A stretch of DNA of 64,000 nucleotides from Sphingobacteriales bacterium. Lineage in GTDB: Bacteria; Bacteroidota; Bacteroidia; Chitinophagales; UBA2359. Location: the NCBI GenBank assembly GCA_016718845.1, contig JADKCK010000045.1, forward strand, positions 1 through 64,000, given 5' to 3'. Under the pieces are notes generated by a model. It was not told where the DNA came from, searched no databases, and worked only from the letters and a program-made list of their open reading frames with translations. The position numbers were made by a program, and so were the translations under genes. Shown here one piece after another: positions 36,155-44,979 of the stretch (the stretch's first letter is position 1; each line of letters starts with the position of its first letter).

Positions 36155-38428
36155 CTATTGCCCAATACCACGACGGATAACATTTAAAGCACCACCCGAG
36201 CGGAACCACTCAATTTGTTGTTCGTTGTAGGTGTGTTTTACTTCAAAGGTATCGCTTGTGCCGTCGGCATGATGAGCTACAACGCTTAGGTTTTTGCCCG
36301 GAGCAAAAGTAGATAAGCCCAAAATGTCGAGGGTATCGTCTTGGCGAATAAGGTCGTAATCGGCTTTGTTAGCAAAGGTTAAGCCCAACATACCTTGTTT
36401 TTTAAGGTTTGTTTCGTGGATACGTGCAAACGATTTAACAATTACCGCACGCACGCCCAAGTGTCGGGGTTCCATGGCGGCATGCTCGCGCGACGAGCCT
36501 TCGCCGTAGTTTTCTTCGCCAATAACCACCGAGCCTTTGCCTGCTGCTTTGTAGGCACGTGCCAAATCGGGAACAGCCATAAAGCTACTATCCATGGGGT
36601 TATACACCGAGTTGGTTTTACCATTGAAAAAGTTAACTGCTCCAATCAACATGTTATTTGAGATATTGTCGAGATGCCCACGGAAACGCAACCAAGGACC
36701 TGCCATAGATATGTGGTCGGTGGTGCATTTGCCTTGTGCCTTGATAAGCAATTGTAAGCCTTTAAGGTCGGTGCCTTCCCAGGCAGCAAACGGATATAGC
36801 AATTGCAAACGTTTTGAGCTAGGGCTAACGGCAACCTGTATGTGGCTGCCATCTTCGGCGGGTGCTTGGTAGCCTGCATCTTGCACATCAAACCCTTTTG
36901 GTGGCAGCTCGAAACCAGTTGGCGGGTCGAGTTTTACCTGCTCGCCATCTTGGTTGGTAAGTGTGTCGGTGATGGGGTTAAAGGTAAGGTCGCCGGCAAG
37001 CACAAAAGCGGTTACAATTTCGGGCGATGCCACAAAGGCAAAGGTGTTGGGGTTGCCGTCGTTGCGTTTGGCAAAGTTGCGGTTAAACGAAGTGATAATA
37101 GAGTTTTTGCGAGTTGGGTCGTAGCTATGGCGCGACCATTGACCAATACAAGGGCCACAAGCGTTTGCCAATACCATGCCGCCAATTTTGTCGAAGGTAT
37201 CCAAAATACCGTCGCGCTCAACGGTAAAACGCACCTGCTCGGAGCCGGGTGTGATGGTAAATTCGGCTTTGGCTCGTAATTTTTTGTCGATGGCTTGTTG
37301 TGCCAAAGATGCTGCTCGGCTCATATCCTCGTAAGATGAGTTGGTACAAGACCCAATCAAGCCTACCTCTAATTGCCGTGGGTAGTTGTTTTGGCGTACT
37401 GCATCGGCAAATTTTGATAGGGGCCAAGCCAAGTCGGGGGTAAATGGTCCGTTGATGTGTGGTTCTAACTCGTCAAGGTTAATTTCTATTACTTGGTCAA
37501 AGTATTGTTCGGGATTGGCGTACACTTCGGGGTCGCCGGTTAGGTGTTCGGCAATTTGGTCGGCAAGGTCGGCAACTTGGGTGCGGTCTGTTGAGCGTAG
37601 GTAGCGGCTCATTGATTGGTCGTAGCCAAACACCGAGGTAGTTGCTCCAATTTCGGCGCCCATATTACAAATGGTTCCTTTACCTGTACACGACATGCTG
37701 GTAGCTCCTTCGCCAAAATACTCGACAATAGCGCCTGTACCGCCCTTAACGGTTAATATACCGGCTACTTTTAGGATTACATCTTTTGCCGATGTCCATC
37801 CGCTAAGCTTGCCGGTTAATTTTACGCCAATAATTTTGGGGTTCAATAACTCCCAAGGCATACCAGCCATTACATCTACGGCATCAGCACCGCCAACGCC
37901 AATGGCTATCATACCTAAGCCTCCAGCATTTACGGTATGCGAATCGGTGCCTACCATCATGCCACCCGGAAAAGCATAGTTTTCGAGAATTACTTGGTGA
38001 ATGATACCTGCTCCGGCTTTCCAAAATCCGATGCCATATTTGTCGGACACCGAGGCTAAAAAGTCGTACACTTCGCGGTTTATGTCAAGTGCATCGGCAA
38101 GGTCTGATTTTGCACCTGTTTTTGCCTGAATAAGGTGGTCGCAATGTACCGTTGAGGGTACGGCAACTTGTTTGCGTCCGCAGGTCATAAACTGTAGCAA
38201 TGCCATTTGAGCGGTAGCATCTTGCATAGCTACGCGGTCGGGGGCGTAGTCTACATAATCTTTGCCACGTAGGTGGGCTTGAGCCGGAAAATTATTTTCC
38301 CAGAGGTGGGTATACAATATTTTTTCGGTAAGTGTTAAAGGGCGATTAAACAATGCTCGCGCCTGTGCCACACGTGCCGGAAACTTGGCGTAAGTGGCTT
38401 TAATCATCTCCAAATCGAAAAGTGCCAT
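36155..38428 (-). CDS. acn: Aconitate hydratase
   Basis: Interconverts citrate and isocitrate in the TCA cycle using a [4Fe-4S] cluster. 757 residues, the mitochondrial-type length common in Bacteroidetes. Seen: TVHCDHLIQA, VGTDSHTVNAGGLG, the first cluster cysteine in IGSCTNSSYEDMSRA, the other two in NACGPCIGQW, TSFNRNFAKRNDGNP, and the swivel-domain GEENYGEGSSREHAA. The start ATG at 38428 fits the family. A -7-like box TAACTTTG (complement of 38469-38476) is 40 bases upstream but lacks a well-spaced -33. Confidence 0.97.
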   Translation of the reverse strand: MALFDLEMIKATYAKFPARVAQARALFNRPLTLTEKILYTHLWENNFPAQAHLRGKDYVDYAPDRVAMQDATAQMALLQFMTCGRKQVAVPSTVHCDHLIQAKTGAKSDLADALDINREVYDFLASVSDKYGIGFWKAGAGIIHQVILENYAFPGGMMVGTDSHTVNAGGLGMIAIGVGGADAVDVMAGMPWELLNPKIIGVKLTGKLSGWTSAKDVILKVAGILTVKGGTGAIVEYFGEGATSMSCTGKGTICNMGAEIGATTSVFGYDQSMSRYLRSTDRTQVADLADQIAEHLTGDPEVYANPEQYFDQVIEINLDELEPHINGPFTPDLAWPLSKFADAVRQNNYPRQLEVGLIGSCTNSSYEDMSRAASLAQQAIDKKLRAKAEFTITPGSEQVRFTVERDGILDTFDKIGGMVLANACGPCIGQWSRHSYDPTRKNSIITSFNRNFAKRNDGNPNTFAFVASPEIVTAFVLAGDLTFNPITDTLTNQDGEQVKLDPPTGFELPPKGFDVQDAGYQAPAEDGSHIQVAVSPSSKRLQLLYPFAAWEGTDLKGLQLLIKAQGKCTTDHISMAGPWLRFRGHLDNISNNMLIGAVNFFNGKTNSVYNPMDSSFMAVPDLARAYKAAGKGSVVIGEENYGEGSSREHAAMEPRHLGVRAVIVKSFARIHETNLKKQGMLGLTFANKADYDLIRQDDTLDILGLSTFAPGKNLSVVAHHADGTSDTFEVKHTYNEQQIEWFRSGGALNVIRRGIGQ

Positions 38429-38480
38429 GTCGGAAATGTTTTTTTTAATACGGTTGATAAATTTTGCGCAAAGTTACGCT

Positions 38481-38942
38481 TTATTGGTGGTATATAAAAG
38501 CAAAAACGCTTACCTTTGTTTTAGGCAAGCGTTTTTTTTTATTGGACGGCGAAAAATCTTGTTTGTATAGGTTTTCAAAGTTAACAATTGGAATCAATAT
38601 AGGGTTTAATCCAGATTCTATTGATAAGTTACGAATATGGTGGCGTACATAAGGATAAATAATTGCAGGAGCGTTTATTCTCTCAAATGTTATTTGGTCT
38701 TTGGGAAATTCTCCATTTATTGAGAATAGTCCTGTCGTGGTTACACTACACGCAAAAAAAGTATCTTCTTTCGATTCTAATACTACATTAACAGAAACTT
38801 CAAATTTATTGCCATCTCTTTTAGTATGTGTATTAATTTTTAAAGAAAAACTGGCATTTAGCGAATCTCCCCGCTTAAATATAGATTCTTTTAGGTATAT
38901 TTGAGTGAGTTGGATAGTAGATGTTGCTTTATCAATGTTCAT
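38481..38942 (-). CDS. SecB-like chaperone
   Basis: 153 residues with the SecB fold pattern: IQLTQIYLKESIF at the start, FEVSVNVVLESKEDTFFACSVTTTGLFSI (compare the VTV..E....C.V...GIFSI strand pair of SecB), INAPAIIYPYVRHHIRNL (matching CPNILFPYARE.I) and PILIPIVNFENLY (matching APVNFDALY). SecB keeps client proteins unfolded; SecB-like relatives also act as the chaperone of three-part toxin-antitoxin-chaperone systems. The frame runs through a hairpin (38502-38538) whose 9-T tract suggests the true stop is slightly upstream and masked by an indel. Last gene of a five-gene operon, 3 bases after its neighbour. Confidence 0.82.
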   Translation of the reverse strand: MNIDKATSTIQLTQIYLKESIFKRGDSLNASFSLKINTHTKRDGNKFEVSVNVVLESKEDTFFACSVTTTGLFSINGEFPKDQITFERINAPAIIYPYVRHHIRNLSIESGLNPILIPIVNFENLYKQDFSPSNKKKRLPKTKVSVFAFIYHQ

Positions 38943-38945
38943 AAT

Positions 38946-39275
38946 TTAGGCAGCGAATTTTGAATAAATAGATTGGGGCAATATTTCGGTATCAGATTCG
39001 TATAAAATATCTACAGTTTGGTAAGGTTCAAAAGAAATACTATCGCTATATGTAATTTCTTTTGCTTTATATTCGAGCTTATCGAGATTTACGAAATATT
39101 CAGGACCCAGTACGCATAAATTTACATCAATATTATACGTTTTTAGTTCATTTTCCATAATTTCTACGAAATCCCAGAATTCGTTAGTTTCTATAAGTTC
39201 TTCCGAGTTTACGACAAAAAACAATGTTTGAGATACTTCTTTGTGTTGATATTGTAATGTATAGTTAATAAACAA
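38946..39275 (-). CDS. Small protein of unknown function, family A copy 2
   Basis: 109 residues, no signal peptide or membrane helix. Aligns with the next upstream gene through LFFVVNSEELIETNEFWDF, then V-LCVLGPEYFVNLDKLE; the shared pattern is LFFVVN.(E/K)EL....F.DF and (N/V).LCV.GP(E/D).F.NLD. The predicted order is strand-strand-helix-strand, an alpha/beta protein. The central part looks faintly like minimal nucleotidyltransferases but lacks GS..RG...D.D, so I do not assign it. Position just ahead of the SecB-like gene makes it a candidate chaperone client. Confidence 0.65.
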   Translation of the reverse strand: MFINYTLQYQHKEVSQTLFFVVNSEELIETNEFWDFVEIMENELKTYNIDVNLCVLGPEYFVNLDKLEYKAKEITYSDSISFEPYQTVDILYESDTEILPQSIYSKFAA

Positions 39276-39301
39276 AGATTGAAATTGTTTAATAAAATTA
39301 T

Positions 39302-39637
39302 TCAGAAATTGTCTAATTGCGAGGCAAAAGAATGTTTCGGTGAATCAAACAATAATTCTTGTTTCAAAATAGGTGTTTCTACTATTGATGATTGGTCAAG
39401 ATTTAAAAAATTATCTGGACCAACAACACACAAGTAAACCCCCAAGTTTGCATCGCGAATTGTTTCGTGCGCACAAACTTGAAAATCAATGAAATTATCA
39501 TTTGATAGTAATTCTTTGTTGTTTACAACAAAGAACAGTGTATTTGATGACAATATATAGTGGATTTTTAAGCGATGATCCGAAAAGATATTTTGAAATT
39601 TTTCGGCAAACTCGTTTATAAAGCTATTTAATTGCAT
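39302..39637 (-). CDS. Small protein of unknown function, family A copy 1
   Basis: 111 residues beginning MQLNSFINEFAEKFQNIFSDHRLKIHYILSSNTLFFVVNNKELL, then VYLCVVGPDNFLNLDQ; paralogous to 38946-39275, with a different C-terminal tail. Its ATG lies 14 bases inside the upstream family B gene, so the two are translationally coupled as a pair. Cytosolic by lack of signals. No known family recognised. Confidence 0.65.
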   Translation of the reverse strand: MQLNSFINEFAEKFQNIFSDHRLKIHYILSSNTLFFVVNNKELLSNDNFIDFQVCAHETIRDANLGVYLCVVGPDNFLNLDQSSIVETPILKQELLFDSPKHSFASQLDNF

Positions 39638-40064
39638 ATTGTTTTTTTAGGAAAGATATGATTTCAGTTGAAATCAAAAATGCTCTATCTATTGCGTCTT
39701 TTGTACATAATTCTTGTGTATAATCAGCAAGTTCACGCATGTTTTTAAGCTCATTAAAGTTAGATGTAAATGCAGCTATTTTTATTTTATTTTCTTTTTG
39801 ATGCTCTAACAATAATTTTGTATTTTTTTTCCAAAGGTCATTTAGAATTAAATCGAATCGAATTTCGTGACTCCCTTGTCTTTTATTCTCTTCACTCTTT
39901 TCAACAGATTCTTTTTTCGCAGGGTCATTTTCTATAACTTGGAGCATTAATTGGAAACAACGATCAGTAAAAATAATGTACTCTATGCATGCATACACAG
40001 ATTTTTCGTCTTTTATGTAAACACCAAGTTGTTGGCTTTGTTGTGATTTGGAAGCAAAATTCAA
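39624..40064 (-). CDS. Small helical protein of unknown function, family B copy 2
   Basis: 146 residues from a TTG at 40064. That start is supported by the paralogue upstream, whose MSNFLTKSEQNQTIGIHIKDE lines up with LNFASKSQQSQQLGVYIKDE. All-helical prediction: YACIEYIIFTDRCFQLMLQVIE, then KRQGSHEIRF, FNELKNMRELADYTQEL and AIDRAFLISTEIISFLKKQ. The last part resembles HEPN-fold proteins (R..ADY....A...A..I..FL), which include many toxins, but a clear R-x4-6-H active site is missing. Overlaps the family A gene by 14 bases. Confidence 0.65.
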   Translation of the reverse strand: MNFASKSQQSQQLGVYIKDEKSVYACIEYIIFTDRCFQLMLQVIENDPAKKESVEKSEENKRQGSHEIRFDLILNDLWKKNTKLLLEHQKENKIKIAAFTSNFNELKNMRELADYTQELCTKDAIDRAFLISTEIISFLKKQYAIK

Positions 40065-40114
40065 GGTAATCTAATTAATAGAGTAAAACAAAATCGGCAT
40101 TCAACTAGTAAAGT

Positions 40115-40513
40115 CTATATATGGTAGTGTTTTTTTAAAAAACTAATTATTTCCTTAGAACATTTGAAAACAAAATTTACTTGAGCCATAGAATGACTGA
40201 TAGTCGTATACTCTTCCTCTTTTCGCATAGTTTCTATTTGAAGAAAATTCATTTTTATATTTTTTTTAAAACTCTTTTTGTCGGTATAATCGTAATACAA
40301 TTGTTTTTCTATCTCATCGAATACTGTTTTGCTTACTTCTTCACATGAAATTCTACCTTCTTTTTTAAGAATAAAATAATGTACATGAGCCATTATTTGT
40401 ATGCAACTATAGTAAAAACAATAAATTGAACAAGCTGCTTTCTCTTGGTATTCATCTTTTATATGAATACCAATTGTTTGGTTTTGTTCGGATTTTGTTA
40501 AAAAATTACTCAT
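40115..40513 (-). CDS. Small helical protein of unknown function, family B copy 1
   Basis: 132 residues from the ATG at 40513; an earlier in-frame start at 40540 would sit beyond the promoter box. Paralogue of 39624-40064, sharing the N-terminus (NFLTKSEQNQTIGIHIKDE), a helix with SIYCFYYSCIQIMAHVHYF that resembles the A-x-Y-x-x-F/Y helix of HEPN proteins, IETMRKEEEYTTISHSMAQ and the C-terminus CSKEIISFLKKHYHI. First gene of the operon. A family A partner does not directly follow this copy; the order is B1-B2-A1-A2-secB-like. Confidence 0.65.
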   Translation of the reverse strand: MSNFLTKSEQNQTIGIHIKDEYQEKAACSIYCFYYSCIQIMAHVHYFILKKEGRISCEEVSKTVFDEIEKQLYYDYTDKKSFKKNIKMNFLQIETMRKEEEYTTISHSMAQVNFVFKCSKEIISFLKKHYHI

Positions 40514-40528
40514 AGACCAATTTTGGTG

Positions 40529-40536
40529 CAAAGATA
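40529..40536 (-). promoter_or_regulatory. Probable -7 box of the SecB-like operon
   Basis: TATCTTTG read on the minus strand, 16 bases before the ATG at 40513; leader would be very short. No ideal -33 at 19-21 bases (TTG matches at 15 and 24). The gap 40537-40761 holds no gene. Confidence 0.45.
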
Positions 40537-40761
40537 CCACAAAATCTTCAACAAAAATAACAAAATAAGCGCCAAAAAGTTTTTCTCTCTCAAAATAATT
40601 ATCTTTGCCTTTTTTTGAGTATTAATCCGCTAAATTGTTCAGTATTAAAAATGAATATTTATTAAATATGTTGCAAAAAAGGGTTGATTTACTTTTGTTG
40701 TAAAACTGGCAAATGATAGTTTTATATGTTTCCTCGAAGCCGCGAATTAGACTGAAATAAA

Positions 40762-40787
40762 ACGCCCTACCATGATTGATAGGGCGT
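40762..40787. terminator. Terminator closing array 2
   Basis: Stem ACGCCCTACCA / TGATAGGGCGT with loop TGAT; identical to the array 1 hairpin except for one base. Downstream text GATACTTAAATGG also matches GATACTTAGAATGG after the array 1 hairpin, so a common end-cap of about 50 bases is shared. Confidence 0.85.
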
Positions 40788-40835
40788 TTTATGTTGTCCG
40801 ATACTTAAATGGCGGGTAACAGAGCAGAATTTTTT

Positions 40836-40999
40836 TGTCTAACGTTTTTTGACTTGGCGAAGGTGTCGGGTTTTTAGCACAAAGGTTGATTGGGATAACT
40901 AAACTGTTTGTCAGCATTGAACTTGATACGAATAACAAAGCTTGGTTTAAGCACGAAACCGCCAATTTTTTACGTTTTTTCTGCCCAAAACGCTGTTGG
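40836..40999 (-). repeat. attC-like palindrome RA (distal end of array 2)
   Basis: CTAACGTTTTTTGACTTGGCG at left (from 40838, in 40831-40860), AACCGCCAATTTTTTACG and AAAACGCTGTTGG at right. Contains TTGATACGAATAACAAAGC and TTTAAGCACG. About 164 bp. Confidence 0.7.
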
Positions 41000-41009
41000 T
41001 TCAAGTTTT

Positions 41010-42104
41010 CTATTCTGAAAAATTGGTAAAGGTTTTTCCATCATATTTATACAAGCTAGTATTTCTTGTGCCTATCCAAATGTTTCCAGCTCTATCTTCT
41101 ATCATACAATGAACAAAATACTTACCCATACCATCTTTCGTTGAAAAATTTGTAAATGTTTTACCATCATAGCACCACACTCCATCCATACTTTCATAAT
41201 TATTATTGCTTTCTTCACCTGTAAACCAAATTTTACCTGATTTATCTGACAGAATAGAATTGCCAATTCCAACTTTTTCTGTGAAATTGTTAAATGTTTT
41301 TCCATCATAATAAAAATTCCCTTTGCTTCTGCCACCAAACCAAATGTTACCTTTGATGTCTTCTAAAATATATCTAATCCAACTATCTCCATTAGGTTTA
41401 GAACTAGTTATTGTTTTTCCATCGTAATAACAAATACCTTCCATTCCGGGCGGCATACCCGAAGCGAACCAAATGTTTCCATTTTTGTCTTCTAACATAC
41501 AATCCACCATTTTAAGGTGAAGACTATCTTTATTTACGACTCCGTCGTTATTTAAAAATCGTGTAAAACTGATGCCATTATAACAATAAACTCCATCACC
41601 AGTTCCAAACCATATTGTTCCAGTTTTATCCTGCAACATACTCCACACTGTAGTTTTGGGTGCCCAATCCGAATAATAATTGTTATTGTTTAGAATGGCT
41701 CGAATATTATCATTGATTGGAAAGGGTATAATTTTATTTCCATCGTAACGGCAAATACCATCACTTGTTCCAAACCAAATGTTTCCCGATTTATCTTCCA
41801 ATATTGACCAAACGGCATTGCTATTTAAGCCGTCTTTTGTTGTGTAATTATAAAAAAGTTTGCCATCGTAACGATAAACTCCGCTTGCTGTTGTGCCAAA
41901 CCAAAGGTTGCCTGCTTTGTCTTGTAATCCACAATGAATATTATCGTTTTGTTGAGTGCCTTGTGTATTTATTAATTTAGGCTGCCCGATAGGAATTGTT
42001 TTTGTTTCACTTTGCTTGTCTGTTTGTAATTCCGTTTTTGTTTGTCCGTTACAAGAAGTCAAAAAAAATAAAACTAATAGCAGAGAATAAATTGGTTTTT
42101 GCAT
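41010..42104 (-). CDS. Reg_prop-type beta-propeller lipoprotein
   Basis: 364 residues from the ATG at 42104. Lipoprotein signal MQKPIYSLLLVLFFLTSC (lipid cysteine 18), mature start NGQTKTE. The rest is seven to eight repeats of the type GNIWFGT.DG.Y.YDGK.FT.F, as in the sensor domains of Bacteroidetes hybrid two-component regulators (Reg_prop, PF07494). Here the propeller stands alone, without YYY domain or kinase, so it is a surface or periplasmic binding protein of unknown ligand. Paralogue of the next gene upstream (56 bases apart, same cassette) and of 56712-57800. Confidence 0.85.
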   Translation of the reverse strand: MQKPIYSLLLVLFFLTSCNGQTKTELQTDKQSETKTIPIGQPKLINTQGTQQNDNIHCGLQDKAGNLWFGTTASGVYRYDGKLFYNYTTKDGLNSNAVWSILEDKSGNIWFGTSDGICRYDGNKIIPFPINDNIRAILNNNNYYSDWAPKTTVWSMLQDKTGTIWFGTGDGVYCYNGISFTRFLNNDGVVNKDSLHLKMVDCMLEDKNGNIWFASGMPPGMEGICYYDGKTITSSKPNGDSWIRYILEDIKGNIWFGGRSKGNFYYDGKTFNNFTEKVGIGNSILSDKSGKIWFTGEESNNNYESMDGVWCYDGKTFTNFSTKDGMGKYFVHCMIEDRAGNIWIGTRNTSLYKYDGKTFTNFSE

Positions 42105-42159
42105 GTAAATTTTTTCATTTGTAAAGATTAGATTTAGACTTGATGGCAGCTCAATTTTT

Positions 42160-43236
42160 TTATTCCGAAAAATCGATAAAAGTTTTTCCATCATATTTAT
42201 ACAACTTCATTCCTTTGCTACTAAACCACAAATTACCTGATTTGTCCAATAAAACAGGAATAAAATCTTTGACAATCATTCCATCTTTTTCTGTAAGTAT
42301 GTTGAATGTTTTGCCATCATAAAATCCTAAGCCATCTTGGGTGTCGAACCATATATTTCCCTTTGTATCTTCTAAAATATTATATGAGCCATTGGTTTCT
42401 TTTTGCCTAAATATATTTTGAGTGAAAGTTTTGCCATCGTATTTACCTATACCTTTAAAGGCAGTTGCAAACCATAGATTGCTTTGTTGGTCTTCTATCA
42501 CACGGTCTGTCCTTCTAATTTCTTTATAGGGTATAATGTTGGATAAGGTTTTTCCATCAAAACTTGAAATTCCTTCACTGGCACATTCTGTAAACCAAAT
42601 ATTTCCGTTTTTTGTTTCTAAAATTGAAAATATTCCTTTTAGCTTTAAGCTATCTTTATTGATAACCGTTTGATTGTCTAAAAAACGAGTAAACTCCTTT
42701 CCGTTGTAGCAATAAACACCATCATCTGTTCCGAGCCAAATAGTTCCGTTTCTATCCTGCATCATACTCCATACAGCATTATCAATTGGTGGATTGGCGT
42801 TATTGTAATTATTTGTATGATATATGTTGTTGTTGCTCAAAACTATTGGAATGATATTAAATTTATTTCCATCAAAACGATTTAATCCTTTATTCGTGCC
42901 AATCCAAATATTCCCAGTTTCGTCTTGAAGTATTGAATAAATTATATTACTGTTTAATCCTTGTTCCATAGAAAAACGAACAAATAATTTTCCATCGTAT
43001 TTATAAAGTCCTTCGCCATAACTACCAAACCAAATATTCCCGTCCTTATCGTGAATGCCATTGCCAATACTTGCGTCTTTATTTATTCCTTGTAGTTTTG
43101 ATATTTTAGTTTGTCCGATTGATATACTATCTTTACCTTTTTTGAATTCAGTTTTTATTTGTCCATTGCAGGATGTCAAAAGTGTCAAAGCTAAAAGCAG
43201 CGAATAAATTGGTCTATGTATGTAATGCATGGTCAT
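42160..43236 (-). CDS. Reg_prop-type beta-propeller lipoprotein
   Basis: 358 residues; signal HRPIYSLLLALTLLTSC with lipid cysteine at about residue 23, mature NGQIKTE. Same propeller repeats (GNIWFGSYGEGLYKYDGK, GNIWIGTNKGLNRFDGN, GTIWLGTDDGVYCYNGKEFTRFLDN). It shares long stretches with its downstream neighbour, including DGVYCYNG..FTRFL, so the pair arose by tandem duplication inside one cassette. A second ATG two codons later (43230) is equally possible. Ligand unknown. Confidence 0.85.
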   Translation of the reverse strand: MTMHYIHRPIYSLLLALTLLTSCNGQIKTEFKKGKDSISIGQTKISKLQGINKDASIGNGIHDKDGNIWFGSYGEGLYKYDGKLFVRFSMEQGLNSNIIYSILQDETGNIWIGTNKGLNRFDGNKFNIIPIVLSNNNIYHTNNYNNANPPIDNAVWSMMQDRNGTIWLGTDDGVYCYNGKEFTRFLDNQTVINKDSLKLKGIFSILETKNGNIWFTECASEGISSFDGKTLSNIIPYKEIRRTDRVIEDQQSNLWFATAFKGIGKYDGKTFTQNIFRQKETNGSYNILEDTKGNIWFDTQDGLGFYDGKTFNILTEKDGMIVKDFIPVLLDKSGNLWFSSKGMKLYKYDGKTFIDFSE

Positions 43237-43311
43237 TTGTTATTCTCTTAATTTTAAAAAGTTAAATTTTCTTCAGTTTGTTCAAAGCTCAAATGTTTTA
43301 GTTAGCAGTGT

Positions 43312-43401
43312 TGCCAACGGTTGCAGGTAACAGCATGTAGATTGGCGATGTGGTGGGGGTTTTTAGCACACCCCCCGCTTTGGCAAAACTGCTGTTAGCG
43401 G
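43312..43401 (-). repeat. attC-like palindrome RB (short form)
   Basis: GCCAACGGTTGCAGGTAACAG at left in 43311-43335 and GGCAAAACTGCTGTTAGCGG at right; centre GGTGGGGGTTTTTAGCAC / CCCCCC folds tightly. About 90 bp, lacking the TTGATACGAAG segment of long sites. Confidence 0.65.
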
Positions 43402-43410
43402 CTGTTTTTT

Positions 43411-44850
43411 TTAGTCGCTACTATGTTTTTTTTCGGCTATTTTATTTATCATTCCTTGAAATATTAATCCATGAAACGGCATAACCGAATACCAATATAA
43501 TCTGCCCAATAAACCTAATGGGCGAAAAGTGGCTGTTTGTGTAAGCGTATTATTTTTGTCGATTTTAAATTCCAACCATGCTTCACCAGGTAGTTTCATT
43601 TCGGCATACAACAGTAGGCGTTTTTCCTCTTTTTCGGCAATCATCACCCGCCAAAAATCTAGCGTATCGCCTGTATTTAGTGCTGTATCGCTTTTTCTTC
43701 CTCTACGCATGCCAACGCCTCCTACAATTTGGTCTAAAAATCCTCTGATTTCCCAAAGCCAAGTTCCATAATACCAACCCGTTTTTCCACCAATAGACCA
43801 AATTTTTTCGAGTGAATAATTCTCATTATCAACCCTTATTGTACGAATATCTTTAAAGCATCCGTTAACGGGTACTTCAATAAATTTAGAAAATCCTTTA
43901 CTAAAAATAGTACTTGTTTGCGCATCTTTCCAACTTGAAAGCACTTGATTTTGTCCTATTTTATCGAAAGCTAATTTTATAGATGTATTATAATCAATTA
44001 GCGTTATACCAAGCATTGATGCTAAATTATTGGGTTTACAAATCACTTCGGTTTTCATGCTGTTTACTAAATTTTTAGCCAATGCATAAGAGGTAGACGT
44101 AACGAAGTATAACCAATAGGAGGATATTTTTGGTGTCATTACTGGCACAATAAGGATGTTTCTTTTTAATTCGCGTACTTTTGCAAATTGCAAAAGCATT
44201 TCTTTATAATTTAAAATATCAGGCCCGCCAATATCGTAGCTGTGGTTATAGGTTTCGGGTTTGCCAATTACACCAACTAAAAACTCTACCACATTACGTA
44301 TAGCTATGGGCTGACATTTTGTTTTTAACCACCGTGGTGTAATCATAAAAGGTAATTTCTCCACCAAATCACGAATAATTTCAAAAGATGCGCTTCCCGA
44401 ACCTACAATAATTCCTGCTTTTAGGGTAGTGAGTGCATATTTGGGGCTTGATAAAATGGTTTCTACATTTTTTCTTGACGACAAATGTTTCGATAATTCG
44501 TCAGCGTTGCTTATTCCACTCAGATAAACAACTTGTTTAGCATTTGTTTGCTCAATGCGATTTTTAAAATTTGTAGCACATATCTCTTCCATACTCCCAA
44601 AATCACCACTTTGGGTTGACATGGAATGGATGAGGTAATAAGCAAAATCAATATCATTGGGAATATGCTGCAAACTTTCTTTATTTAGAAAATCGGATTC
44701 TATTACCAAGATATTTTGATTGGCATATTTTTTAATATTAAATCTATTGCTGTCTCTAACGCAACAGACAACTTCAACCCCTTTTTCTAATAAAACCGGC
44801 AATAATCTTTGTGCAATATATCCAGTTACACCTGTGAGCAAGATTTTCAT
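43411..44850 (-). CDS. NAD(P)-binding SDR-like protein with C-terminal DUF2867
   Basis: 479 residues. The N-terminal atypical short-chain dehydrogenase fold has TGVTGYIAQRLLP (about 6-18), VVYLSGIS and YDIGGPDILNYKEML. The C-terminal DUF2867 domain shows SIGGKTGWYYGTWLWEIRGFLDQIVGGVGMRRGR and LDFWRV. Proteins of this plan (YbjT-like) are thought to act on quinone or lipid-like substrates, but the reaction is not established. Single gene of its cassette. Cytosolic, perhaps membrane-associated. Confidence 0.88.
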   Translation of the reverse strand: MKILLTGVTGYIAQRLLPVLLEKGVEVVCCVRDSNRFNIKKYANQNILVIESDFLNKESLQHIPNDIDFAYYLIHSMSTQSGDFGSMEEICATNFKNRIEQTNAKQVVYLSGISNADELSKHLSSRKNVETILSSPKYALTTLKAGIIVGSGSASFEIIRDLVEKLPFMITPRWLKTKCQPIAIRNVVEFLVGVIGKPETYNHSYDIGGPDILNYKEMLLQFAKVRELKRNILIVPVMTPKISSYWLYFVTSTSYALAKNLVNSMKTEVICKPNNLASMLGITLIDYNTSIKLAFDKIGQNQVLSSWKDAQTSTIFSKGFSKFIEVPVNGCFKDIRTIRVDNENYSLEKIWSIGGKTGWYYGTWLWEIRGFLDQIVGGVGMRRGRKSDTALNTGDTLDFWRVMIAEKEEKRLLLYAEMKLPGEAWLEFKIDKNNTLTQTATFRPLGLLGRLYWYSVMPFHGLIFQGMINKIAEKKHSSD

Positions 44851-44899
44851 AAAAAATATTTTAAGTTTTTATGCTACCATTTAGCATTTGTTAAACTTG

Positions 44900-44956
44900 C
44901 CCATAACGTTTTTGGGCGTAGCTAAAGGTATTGCAAAGGTACTGTTGGTAGGTGCT
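44900..44956 (-). repeat. attC-like palindrome RC (truncated)
   Basis: CCCATAACGTTTTTGGGCG at left and GCAAAGGTACTGTTGGTAGG at right with almost no centre; about 57 bp. Reads like a long site with its middle deleted. Confidence 0.5.
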
Positions 44957-44979
44957 TGGTCGTCTGTGTCAATCTGAAA

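Noticed and set aside
38946..40064. Firm assignment of the A/B families as MNT-HEPN toxin-antitoxin pairs
   Set aside because: The GS-x-D-x-D nucleotidyltransferase motif and the R-x4-6-H HEPN motif are both missing; only a faint helical resemblance remains.
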